This document shows positions 1-8,411 of a stretch of 64,000 nt of DNA, one piece after another; positions within the stretch are counted from its first letter, which is position 1, and each line of letters starts with the position of its first letter. A model generated the notes under the pieces. That model saw only the letters and a list, made by a program, of their open reading frames with translations, was not told the origin of the DNA and searched no databases. Both the position numbers and the translations under genes were made by a program. This DNA is from PALSA-1006 sp964571195 (GTDB lineage Bacteria > Pseudomonadota > Gammaproteobacteria > Burkholderiales > Gallionellaceae). Location of the stretch: positions 1 to 64,000 of the forward strand of contig CAZNAD010000007.1 in NCBI GenBank assembly GCA_964571195.1. Direction: 5' to 3'.

Positions 1-644
1 TCCAGACCATTCTGGATGTCTATCCCAATCACGCGATTTTAGCAGAAGAGAGCGGCACCCAAGGCGAGTCGGAATACCTCTGGATCATCGACCCGCTGGA
101 TGGCACCACCAATTTTCTGCACGGCGTGCCACAGTATTCCGTCTCCATCGCCCTGCAACACAACGGCGTACTCACCCAGGCCGTCATCTACGACCCGACC
201 AAAAACGACCTGTTCACCGCCACGCGCGGACGCGGCGCGTTCCTCAACGACAAGCGCATCCGTGTGAGCAAACGCGACCAGCTCGCCGACAGCCTGATCG
301 GTACCGGCTTCCCCTACTCCAAGATGGAACATCTCGACGCCTATATGAACATCCTGCGCGATGTCATCCAGAAGACTGCCGGTCTGCGCCGCCCCGGCTC
401 TGCCGCGCTCGACTTGGCCTGGACCGCCGCAGGCCGTTACGATGCGTTCTTCGAGACCGGACTCAAACCCTGGGACATCGCCGCCGGATGCCTGCTCATC
501 ACCGAGGCAGGTGGTATGGTCAGCGACCTGCAAGGCAACGACAGCTATCTCAAGACCGGCCACCTCTGCGCGGGCAATCCCAAAATCTTCGCGCAGCTGT
601 TGCAGGTGATGGCCCCGCACCTCACCCCGGCACTCAAGGGCTGA
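1..644 (+). CDS. suhB: inositol-1-monophosphatase family protein, 5' end cut by window
   Basis: The reading frame is open from base 3 and ends at TGA 642-644, so the first part of the gene lies outside the window. Soon after the window edge comes the metal-binding motif DPLDGTTNF, the signature of Mg-dependent inositol monophosphatases. The second signature lies near the C-terminus, where WDIAAGCLLITEAGG carries the conserved W-D and the following Ala/Gly-rich helix. In bacteria such proteins hydrolyse inositol monophosphates, and SuhB also joins ribosomal RNA antitermination complexes. The cluster with a Pit transporter 40 bp downstream suggests only loose co-transcription. The assignment to the family is secure; the symbol suhB rather than another paralog is inference. 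Confidence 0.9.
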   Translation, partial: QTILDVYPNHAILAEESGTQGESEYLWIIDPLDGTTNFLHGVPQYSVSIALQHNGVLTQAVIYDPTKNDLFTATRGRGAFLNDKRIRVSKRDQLADSLIGTGFPYSKMEHLDAYMNILRDVIQKTAGLRRPGSAALDLAWTAAGRYDAFFETGLKPWDIAAGCLLITEAGGMVSDLQGNDSYLKTGHLCAGNPKIFAQLLQVMAPHLTPALKG

Positions 645-683
645 TCCACCGGCACCCCCGCCTACCGCACCCAGAACAAGATC

Positions 684-1715
684 ATGGACACCCTGCTCGT
701 CCTCGCTATTGCGACCATCGTCATCGTGCTCATCTTCGAGTACACCAACGGCTTCCATGACGCGGCCAACATCATCGCCACCGTCATCGCCTCGCGCGCC
801 ATGACACCGGTGCAGGCGGTCATGCTGGTGGCGTTCTTCGAGTTCCTCGGGCCGCTGCTGGGTGGCACTGCGGTCGCCAATACCATAGGCAAGTTCATCA
901 CCCTGGATGACATCGACCGCGTGCTCGCGCTGACCATCGTATTGTGCGGCGTACTCGGTGCCATCTCCTGGAACCTGCTGACCTGGTGGTACGGCATCCC
1001 CTCGTCCTCGTCGCATGCGCTGGTCGGCGGGCTGGCCGGTGTGGTCATGGTCGCGGCCGGCTCCAGTCACGTGGTATGGGGCTTCAGCGATCTCATGCAC
1101 GGGCACCTGAACGGCGTCGCCAAGGTAATCGTCGCGCTCATCCTGTCCCCGCTCATCGGCTTCTGGGTCGGCTACGCACTGCACCGCACCATGTTGCGTC
1201 TGCTGCGCGGTTCGCATCCCTCGATCAACCGCGACCTGCGCCACCTGCAATTCGTCACTTCGGCTGGGCTGGCGTTCTCGCACGGTGCCAACGACGCGCA
1301 AAAGAGCATGGGCATGTTGACGCTAGTGCTGTTGCTCGGCGGCTTCATCCCCACCTTTGAGGTGCCGTTCTGGGTAATGCTGGCCTGTTCGTTCACCATC
1401 ACCCTGGGCATCCTCTCCGGCGGCTGGCAGATCGTGCGCACACTGGGATTCTCGATCTACAAGATCCGTCCGCTACACGCACTGGATTCGCAGATGACCG
1501 CCTCTGGCGTGATCTTCAGTTCGTCTATGTTCGGCGCGCCCGTATCCACCACCCACGTAGTCGCTTCCTCCATCATGGGCATCGGTGCCTCGGAGCGACC
1601 CAAAGCCGTGCGCTGGGGCAAGGCTCGCGAGATCGTCACTACCTGGGTCATCACCATCCCCGGCGCGGCACTGATGTCGATATGCTGTTATCTCGCCGTA
1701 CACACGTTCATCTGA
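684..1715 (+). CDS. low-affinity inorganic phosphate transporter (Pit family)
   Basis: This 343-residue protein is almost entirely hydrophobic segments, about ten by eye. It carries the two inverted PiT signatures: TNGFHDAANIIAT at residues 21-33 and SHGANDAQKSMG in the second half. PiT proteins couple uptake of metal-phosphate to the proton (or sodium) gradient across the inner membrane. The length is typical of the short bacterial form, which lacks the large central loop of E. coli PitA. The gene ends 9 bp before a DUF47 gene, the usual Pit partner, so the pair forms an operon. Phosphate is the most likely substrate; sulfate or metal-phosphate preference cannot be read from sequence. Confidence 0.92.
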   Translation: MDTLLVLAIATIVIVLIFEYTNGFHDAANIIATVIASRAMTPVQAVMLVAFFEFLGPLLGGTAVANTIGKFITLDDIDRVLALTIVLCGVLGAISWNLLTWWYGIPSSSSHALVGGLAGVVMVAAGSSHVVWGFSDLMHGHLNGVAKVIVALILSPLIGFWVGYALHRTMLRLLRGSHPSINRDLRHLQFVTSAGLAFSHGANDAQKSMGMLTLVLLLGGFIPTFEVPFWVMLACSFTITLGILSGGWQIVRTLGFSIYKIRPLHALDSQMTASGVIFSSSMFGAPVSTTHVVASSIMGIGASERPKAVRWGKAREIVTTWVITIPGAALMSICCYLAVHTFI

Positions 1716-1724
1716 GGAGTTCGC

Positions 1725-2360
1725 ATGACCACGAAAAACATCCTTACCATCATCCTGGACCGCGTCTTTCCCAAAGTGCCGGACTTCTTCCTGATGCTCA
1801 CTGAACAGAACCAGAAGGTCGCGCATACCGTCAACCTGCTGGTCGAATACATGGAGCACGACGGCCCCGAGGTCGCCGACGCGCTGAAGGAAGATATACA
1901 CGAGGCCGACCTGATCAAGGTGCGCAACCTGCACGAACTCAACGACGCCTTCTCCACCCCGATCGACCGTGAGGACATCTACCGCGCCATCATGGCACTG
2001 GACGACATCGTGGTGTACTGCAAGACCACGGTGCATGAGATGGAGGTACTCGGTGTCGAGCCGGACGAATTCATGCGCAACATCTCGCACTATCTGCAAG
2101 AGGGAGTCGATGCGCTATACAGCGGCTTCACCAAGCTGGCCTCCCATCCGGCGGAGGCCGCACATGATGCCGATGCGGCACGCAAGGCAGAGCGCCGTGC
2201 GGAAAAACAATATCGCGTGGCCCTGTCCACGCTGTTCGAAGGCAACGACTACGTCAACATGTTCAAGCGCCGCGAGATCTACCGCCACCTGACCAACGCC
2301 GCCCAGCACATGGCGCAATGCGCCAACACGCTGCACGACATCGTCGTCAAGATCAGCTGA
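1725..2360 (+). CDS. DUF47 (PhoU-like) phosphate transport regulator
   Basis: A 211-residue all-helical protein without membrane segments, preceded by a GAGGAG ribosome binding site that overlaps the stop of the Pit gene. DUF47 proteins resemble PhoU and almost always stand next to Pit transporters, where they are thought to regulate phosphate uptake. The N-terminus (FPKVPDFFLMLTEQNQKV) and the acidic central segment KVRNLHELNDAFSTPIDRED match the family pattern, in which conserved Glu/Asp residues line a metal-binding face. It is translated with the transporter. The gene ends 24 bp before a convergent signalling gene, and no clear terminator hairpin is visible in between. Confidence 0.9.
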   Translation: MTTKNILTIILDRVFPKVPDFFLMLTEQNQKVAHTVNLLVEYMEHDGPEVADALKEDIHEADLIKVRNLHELNDAFSTPIDREDIYRAIMALDDIVVYCKTTVHEMEVLGVEPDEFMRNISHYLQEGVDALYSGFTKLASHPAEAAHDADAARKAERRAEKQYRVALSTLFEGNDYVNMFKRREIYRHLTNAAQHMAQCANTLHDIVVKIS

Positions 2361-2384
2361 TACAGACCGCCGGAAACAAAACGG

Positions 2385-5300
2385 TCAGCTTTTCTCGGTT
2401 CGCTTCAGCAATTCATAACGCACGAACGCCTCACGAATCAGCGCGATGAGCGCCTCGTTCTCCCACGGCTTGGTGATGAACTGGTATATCTCACCCTTGT
2501 TAATGGCATCGGTCAGCGTACCCACCTCGGTATAACCGCTCAGAATCATACGCACCGCATCGGGATGCATGATCTTCACGCGGCGCAGAAACTCCACCCC
2601 GCTCATGCCCGGCATACGCTGATCGGAGAGCACCACGTTGACACGGTTTTGCGCCATCACCTCCAAGCCCTCTTCGGCACTGGAAGCGGTAAGGATGGTG
2701 TAGCCCTCGCGCCGCAGGATGCGCTTGAGCGACATCCGCACATTCTCCTCATCGTCCACCAGCAGCAGCACCTTCTCCGACGGACTCTCCGTCGCCATCT
2801 TGCCGCGCGCCAGCAACGCGGTGAATTCCGCTGCGGGCAGCGGACAACTGAACAGATACCCCTGCATCTCCTTGCAGTGCACCGAGCGCAGATATCCCAA
2901 TTGCGCTTCGGTCTCTACCCCTTCGGCGATAGTCGTCATCCCCAATGTTCTGGCCAACGCGATGATGGCCTGCACAATGGCAGCATCATTGGGGTCTAGC
3001 GCGATATTGCGGACGAAAGACTGGTCGATCTTGAGCTTATCCACGGGAAACTGCTTGAGATAGGACAGGCTCGAATAACCGGTACCGAAATCGTCGATGG
3101 AAAGATGCAACTCCATCGCTTTAAAACGCTTCATGATTTCGATGGTCTCGCTCACGTTCTGCATGATGGCGCTTTCCGTGAACTCCAGCTCGAGATAACG
3201 CGGTGCAAGCCCGGACTGTTCCAACACCTCCCCGACGGTTTCGACCAGGTTGGATTCATGTAACTGCAACGTCGAAAGATTGACCGCAACAATCATCTTG
3301 GAACCTGACTCCACATGCCATTGCTGCATCTGCCGACAGGCTTCGCGCAAAGCCCATTCTCCCATCGGCACAATCAACCCGGTTTCTTCCGCCACCGAAA
3401 TAAACTCGTAGGGCATGATCACCCCCCGCTCGGGATGATTGATGCGGATGAGCGCTTCCGCCCCGACGATCTCCCCGGTCACGATATCCACTTGCGGCTG
3501 ATAATGCAGCACGAGGCGCCCCTGCTCCATAGCGCGGCGTAATTCACCCCCCATCGTCAACAATTGACGTGCATGCTCGTTCATGCTGGCTGAATAGAAG
3601 CGGAAATTGTTCTTGGCACCGGACTTTTTGGCATCCGCCAGCGCCACGTCTGCATGCTGCATCAGGCTGGCGACGTCTTCGCCGTCCATCGGATAAATCG
3701 CGATCCCCATACATGCCGACAACTGCACCTGCTGCTCGGACAGGATGAACGGCTGGTACAAGCGCTGAGTGACAAGCTCGGCCAAACGATTGATTTCCTC
3801 GCTGGCGTTCATGTCCGGCAAAACGACCACGAAGGTATCCGCAGAAAGGCGGGTAACCGTAGCCTGCGAAGGCACGGTATCGACTAGCCGCAACGCGGTG
3901 ACAGTCAGGATATCGTCCCCGCCGCCGTGCCCGAACATATCGTTTACGGTATGGAAATGATCCAGATTGAGGAACATCACCCCGATGAAACGCTTATATT
4001 GCCGCGCGTGAGTGATCGCACTCTGGAGCCGGTCTTCCAGCAAGGCACGGTTGGGCAGGTCAGTGAGCGGATCGTAGTGTTTGAGGTGCTCCAACTCCTC
4101 CACCGCCCGCTTGTGCAGTAAGTCACTGAATACAGCAAAATAATGCGCAACCTCACCAGACTCATTCCTGACGACACTGATACTGATCCACTCTGGAAAC
4201 ACCTCGCCGTTTTTGCGACGGTTCCATATTTCACCCTGCCAGCTCCCTTGCGCCTTCAGGTTGTTCCACATATTGCGGTAGAACTCGGCATCATGCCGAC
4301 CTGATTTCAGTATGCTCGGTTTTTTCCCGGCGACTTCTTCGAGGGTATATCCGGTGATCTCGGTGAACGCGCGATTCACTCTGAGGATGTTGTTGTCTGC
4401 GTCGGTGATCAGCATCGCCTCCTCATTACTCTCGAACACCCGGTCGGCCAGTTGCAACTGTGTCGCCTGCGCTTCCTTCACCTCATTGTTGTAAATCTGC
4501 TCCAGCGCATAAGCGATATCCTCGCTCAACTCGCCAAGCAGACTGACCACTTCCTCATCGAAATAATTCGCCGTGTCCGCATAGACCATCAATGCTCCGC
4601 AGAAGTCCGTCGCCATGATCGGTAGGGAGATACTGCCGCGCAGATCGAAACGCAAGGCTGTCTCATGCCAGGGAGCCGTCATCGAACTGGCAAAATAATC
4701 GTTGACCACCACCACCCGCCGCTCGCGGATGGAAACCCCCGTTGGCCCCTGTCCTCCCACTTCATCGGCGTGCGTGGTCAGCATCAGGCTCTTGATGTAC
4801 TGACTGGCCTCGCCCGCCACCGCCAGCGGCACAATCCTCTGCTGCGCATCCTCGCTGCCGATCCAGGCCAAGCGAAAACCGCCAAAACTCAATATCACCT
4901 CGCAAATCTTTTGCAGCAAGGCCTGCCGATCCCGCTCATGAACGATGAGTGAATTACCCCGGCTCAATACCGCATACAGATTGGATTTGCGTCTGAGTTG
5001 CAGGGTACGCTGCGCGACCGCATCCTCCAGTTGTTTCGTGCCGGGCAGCTTGAGTAGGCGCGGGATCAGCGGCCACAACAAAATAGCCGAACCGACCGAG
5101 ATCACCGCCGTGACGACATTGGCGATCGCCGCCATCCAGTAATCGGGATGCCAGATGGTCCAGATATTGAATAGATGCGTGATGCCGCAGGCAAAAATGA
5201 ATCCTGAAAATAATTTGAATATCCAATTGAATTGAAGATCAGTGCGCTTCCTGACAAGATACATCAGCGAGAAAGGGATGGAGAAATAGGCGAGGGCAAT

Positions 5301-5420
5301 GACTGCTTCGGTGATAACAAAAGTCCACAACAGCTCAGGGGTCCACAGATAACAATGTCCGTGCGGCATAAACCCTTCACTACTGAACCAGCTCAAGACA
5401 TGTTGCGTCGTATGCTCCAT
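2385..5420 (-). CDS. ethylene-receptor-like membrane domain fused to GAF, PAS, degenerate GGDEF, EAL and receiver domains
   Basis: A 1011-residue multidomain signalling protein. Residues 28-125 form three membrane helices resembling the ethylene-binding domain of plant ETR1: AYFSIP at 44-49 and CGITH at 78-82, where Cys78 and His82 match the copper ligands. The residue matching ETR1 Asp25 is Glu38. A GAF domain follows (about 150-310), then PAS (about 325-440), then a GGDEF domain whose signature has decayed to SADTF, so it should not make c-di-GMP. The EAL domain keeps EAL, DDFGTG and LKID and should be an active phosphodiesterase. A receiver domain with an intact phospho-Asp (SDQRMPGMSG) ends the protein. 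The ATG at 5420 has a G-rich ribosome site. It is divergent from the HD-GYP gene at 5552, sharing a 130-bp control region. Ligand identity is inference. Confidence 0.88.
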   Translation of the reverse strand: MEHTTQHVLSWFSSEGFMPHGHCYLWTPELLWTFVITEAVIALAYFSIPFSLMYLVRKRTDLQFNWIFKLFSGFIFACGITHLFNIWTIWHPDYWMAAIANVVTAVISVGSAILLWPLIPRLLKLPGTKQLEDAVAQRTLQLRRKSNLYAVLSRGNSLIVHERDRQALLQKICEVILSFGGFRLAWIGSEDAQQRIVPLAVAGEASQYIKSLMLTTHADEVGGQGPTGVSIRERRVVVVNDYFASSMTAPWHETALRFDLRGSISLPIMATDFCGALMVYADTANYFDEEVVSLLGELSEDIAYALEQIYNNEVKEAQATQLQLADRVFESNEEAMLITDADNNILRVNRAFTEITGYTLEEVAGKKPSILKSGRHDAEFYRNMWNNLKAQGSWQGEIWNRRKNGEVFPEWISISVVRNESGEVAHYFAVFSDLLHKRAVEELEHLKHYDPLTDLPNRALLEDRLQSAITHARQYKRFIGVMFLNLDHFHTVNDMFGHGGGDDILTVTALRLVDTVPSQATVTRLSADTFVVVLPDMNASEEINRLAELVTQRLYQPFILSEQQVQLSACMGIAIYPMDGEDVASLMQHADVALADAKKSGAKNNFRFYSASMNEHARQLLTMGGELRRAMEQGRLVLHYQPQVDIVTGEIVGAEALIRINHPERGVIMPYEFISVAEETGLIVPMGEWALREACRQMQQWHVESGSKMIVAVNLSTLQLHESNLVETVGEVLEQSGLAPRYLELEFTESAIMQNVSETIEIMKRFKAMELHLSIDDFGTGYSSLSYLKQFPVDKLKIDQSFVRNIALDPNDAAIVQAIIALARTLGMTTIAEGVETEAQLGYLRSVHCKEMQGYLFSCPLPAAEFTALLARGKMATESPSEKVLLLVDDEENVRMSLKRILRREGYTILTASSAEEGLEVMAQNRVNVVLSDQRMPGMSGVEFLRRVKIMHPDAVRMILSGYTEVGTLTDAINKGEIYQFITKPWENEALIALIREAFVRYELLKRTEKS

Positions 5421-5551
5421 TCTGCCCCCCCGAACTGGCCACGGTATACCCGCCGCCGTGCATCATAGGGATAAATCAGGCCTGCCGCAATCACTCATTG
5501 GTCCCTTGCACCCGCAACTTCCTGTTGATTAGAAACGGATTCGGTCGCAGA

Positions 5552-6901
5552 ATGCCCCATATATCCACCACCCAATCCCCGATGAACAACTTTGCCCCCC
5601 TCCCTCAATCCAGCGTACAGGCGCGCATACTTTGCGTCGATGACGAACTGAATATCCTGAACGCCCTGCAACGCCTGTTGCGGCATCAAGGCTACAAAGT
5701 GTTCACGGCGGAAAGCGGAGCCAAAGGACTGGACATCCTGCAACAGGAAGCGGTGGATCTGGTCATCTCCGACATGCGCATGCCGCAGATGGACGGCGCG
5801 CAGTTTCTGGAACAGGTGCGCCAACACTGGCCGGATACCACCAGGGTATTACTCACCGGGTATGCCGATGTCAGCTCCACCATGGCGGCGATCAACAAAG
5901 GCGAGATCTACCGTTATATCGCCAAGCCGTGGGATGACAACGACGTGTTGCTGCTGGTGAAACACGCGATGGAACGCAAGCAGCTCGAGCAGGAAAAACA
6001 GCGTCTCGAGGCACTCACGCAACAGCAGAACGAAGAACTGAAAACTCTCAACGCCAGCCTGGAAACCAAAGTACAGGAGCGCACGCAGACACTACAGAAA
6101 GTGCTGCACGAACTGGAAAGGTCGAACGAGCAGCTCAGAAAGAATTTTCTCACCTCCGTCAGCATCTTCTCCAACCTGATGGAGTTACGTACCGGCGGAA
6201 TCGGCGGACACTCCCGCCGCGTCGCCGAATTGGCGCGCAAATTGGCCGTTCAACTGGAGCTGGGGCAGGATGATATCCAGGATGTTGTACTTGCCGGATT
6301 GCTGCATGATATCGGCAAAATCGGCCTGTCCGACACCGTACTTGAGAAACACTTGCCGACACTGACACCTTTCGAGCGCAGGGAAATGATGCGCCATCCC
6401 GCCATCGCGCAGACCGCACTAACGCCACTGGAACAACTAAAAAATGCTGCCACGATCATCCGCGCCCATCACGAACATTTTGATGGCACGGGTTACCCGG
6501 ACGGGTTATCGGGCTTCTCGATTCCACTCGGTGCCCGCATCCTGCTGGTCGCCAACGACTACGATGCCATGCAACATGGCAACATGCTGAACACCCGTCT
6601 GACCCAGACAAAAGCCTACAACCACATTCTGGAATTTCGCGGCAAACACTACGACCCGGCGGTGGTTGATGCTTTCAAAACCTTGCTGGGTAGCAGCCAG
6701 TCACATCAGGATGTTGCGGTGGAGATGCGTTCGTCACAATTAAGAAGCGGTATGGTACTGGCAAAGGACCTGCTCTCGCACGAGGGATTGCTACTATTGG
6801 GCCACGACTTCCAGCTAGACGACGTTATGATCGAGCAGATGATCAAGTTTGAGCACGTGGAAGGATATTCGCTCACTTTCTGGATCAAAACTCCAGGCTA
6901 G
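5552..6901 (+). CDS. RpfG-type response regulator, receiver plus HD-GYP c-di-GMP phosphodiesterase
   Basis: A receiver domain lies at about residues 24-140, with the phosphoacceptor in VISDMRMPQMDG (Asp74). A coiled coil rich in Glu/Gln follows, then an HD-GYP domain in the C-terminal half. The catalytic signatures are present: HSRR, LLHDIGKIG, a third His in MRHPAIAQ, HHEHFDGTGYP and ANDYDAM. Such proteins hydrolyse c-di-GMP when their receiver is phosphorylated. The frame opens earlier with a TTG at 5498, but ATG 5552 or ATG 5582 is more likely; neither has a strong ribosome site. The kinase gene at 6911 follows after 9 bp with a GGAG site, suggesting one operon with both kinases. Confidence 0.9.
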   Translation: MPHISTTQSPMNNFAPLPQSSVQARILCVDDELNILNALQRLLRHQGYKVFTAESGAKGLDILQQEAVDLVISDMRMPQMDGAQFLEQVRQHWPDTTRVLLTGYADVSSTMAAINKGEIYRYIAKPWDDNDVLLLVKHAMERKQLEQEKQRLEALTQQQNEELKTLNASLETKVQERTQTLQKVLHELERSNEQLRKNFLTSVSIFSNLMELRTGGIGGHSRRVAELARKLAVQLELGQDDIQDVVLAGLLHDIGKIGLSDTVLEKHLPTLTPFERREMMRHPAIAQTALTPLEQLKNAATIIRAHHEHFDGTGYPDGLSGFSIPLGARILLVANDYDAMQHGNMLNTRLTQTKAYNHILEFRGKHYDPAVVDAFKTLLGSSQSHQDVAVEMRSSQLRSGMVLAKDLLSHEGLLLLGHDFQLDDVMIEQMIKFEHVEGYSLTFWIKTPG

Positions 6902-6910
6902 GAGTAAGCG

Positions 6911-8407
6911 ATGGCAACCGCCCCGAAAATCGAAGCCTTCGTCTGGAGCGACAAACTCGCCACCGGCATCGTCGAAGTAGATGAGCAGCACAAACACCTG
7001 GTCGCACTGATCAACCAGATCGGCGACCTGAGCTCATCGGGCGCAGACAGCTCGCAGATCAAGCCGGTTATAGATGAATTGGTACGCTATACCGTCTATC
7101 ACTTCGACACGGAAGAGCAGATGATGCGACGCTATGAGGTGAACGCGGAACATCAGGCCAAACACTTCAAAACACATGACGATTTCCGCAAACAGGTGAC
7201 GCTGGCCGTTGGCATCATCCAGACTGCGCCGCAAAATTCGATAAGCCTGCTGGCTCAGTTGCTGAATTACCTGACACGCTGGTTGCTGCAACACATCATG
7301 GTGGATGACTTGCGCATGGCCAGAGAGATTCAGGCTCTACAGGCCGGTGCCAGCCACGAGCAAGCAGCCAATCAGGCCGCAGCCACGATGTCCCGAACCG
7401 GCGACGTCATGATGGAGGCCTTGAATACCCTGTACAGCAAAATCGGCGAACAGACCGTCGAAGTGATGCAGACCAATCAGGCGCTGGAGCAGGAACGCGC
7501 CGCCTTGCGCAAACTGAACGAAGAACTGGAGCAGCGCGTCGCCCGGCGCACCGCCTCGCTGGAAGCCGCCAACCAGCAACTGCTCCAGAGCAACCTCGAA
7601 CTCCAGCAGTTGAACCAGAAACTTTCCACGACACAGAGCCAATTGCTGCAATCGGAAAAAATGGCCTCCATCGGCCAATTGGCTGCGGGAGTGGCTCACG
7701 AGATCAACAACCCCATCGGCTTCGTAAATTCCAATCTGGGGACGCTGGAAAGATACATTACCGACCTGAACCGGGTATTGGCCGCTTACGAACGAAACGA
7801 AGCAGCCGAAATCGCTGGGATCAAACACGAAATCGACCTGCCCTACCTGCTGTCCGACATCCCCTGCCTGCTCAAGGAATCGCAGGACGGCCTGGCGCGG
7901 GTGAAGCGTATCATTCAGGACCTGCGCGACTTCTCCCATGTGGACGAATCGACCTGGCAACGGGCCAACCTTGAACAGGGGCTGGAGCGCACCCTCAATG
8001 TCGCCTGGAACGAGATCAAATACAAGGCCGAGGTAAAGAAAGAATTTGCCGGACTGCCGGAAGTGATGTGTATGCCGTCACAACTGGATCAGGTGTTCCT
8101 CAACCTGCTGATCAATGCGGCTCAAGCCATCCCGGAAACAGGCACCATCACCCTGCGCACCGGCGTGGATGGCGCGCAAGTATGGATAGAGATCGCCGAT
8201 ACCGGCAAAGGCATTCCAGCCGAGCATCTGGGGCAGATATTCGACCCCTTCTTCACCACCAAACCGGTCGGACAAGGAACCGGACTTGGCCTGTCGGTCT
8301 CGTACGGCATCGTGCAGAAACACCGGGGGCACATCGAAGTAAAGAGCGAAGTCGGCAAAGGCACTGCCATGCGCATCTATCTGCCTATCGAACAAACAGT
8401 AGAGTGA
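6911..8407 (+). CDS. sensor histidine kinase with N-terminal hemerythrin domain
   Basis: Residues 8-140 form a bacteriohemerythrin domain with all expected di-iron ligands: His27, His64, Glu68, His81, His85, His128 and Asp133 (patterns HxxxE, HxxxH, HxxxxD). Such domains bind O2, or sense O2, NO or iron. A long coiled coil leads to a histidine kinase core: the phospho-His in AAGVAHEINNPIGF, an N-box (NLLINAAQAI) and the ATP-binding DTGKGIP and GTGLGLS motifs. There is no transmembrane segment and no receiver domain, so this is a soluble kinase that must phosphorylate a separate regulator. The receivers at 2385, 5552 and 10169 are the obvious candidates. Start ATG 6911 has GGAG nine bases upstream. 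The kinase core closely matches that of the next gene. Confidence 0.92.
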   Translation: MATAPKIEAFVWSDKLATGIVEVDEQHKHLVALINQIGDLSSSGADSSQIKPVIDELVRYTVYHFDTEEQMMRRYEVNAEHQAKHFKTHDDFRKQVTLAVGIIQTAPQNSISLLAQLLNYLTRWLLQHIMVDDLRMAREIQALQAGASHEQAANQAAATMSRTGDVMMEALNTLYSKIGEQTVEVMQTNQALEQERAALRKLNEELEQRVARRTASLEAANQQLLQSNLELQQLNQKLSTTQSQLLQSEKMASIGQLAAGVAHEINNPIGFVNSNLGTLERYITDLNRVLAAYERNEAAEIAGIKHEIDLPYLLSDIPCLLKESQDGLARVKRIIQDLRDFSHVDESTWQRANLEQGLERTLNVAWNEIKYKAEVKKEFAGLPEVMCMPSQLDQVFLNLLINAAQAIPETGTITLRTGVDGAQVWIEIADTGKGIPAEHLGQIFDPFFTTKPVGQGTGLGLSVSYGIVQKHRGHIEVKSEVGKGTAMRIYLPIEQTVE

Positions 8408-8411
8408 CAAC

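Noticed and set aside
39..1301. 420-codon open frame antisense to the phosphatase and Pit genes
   Set aside because: It has no domain, is rich in Arg, Gly and Asp as expected from the complement of GC-rich codons, and covers two clear genes on the other strand.
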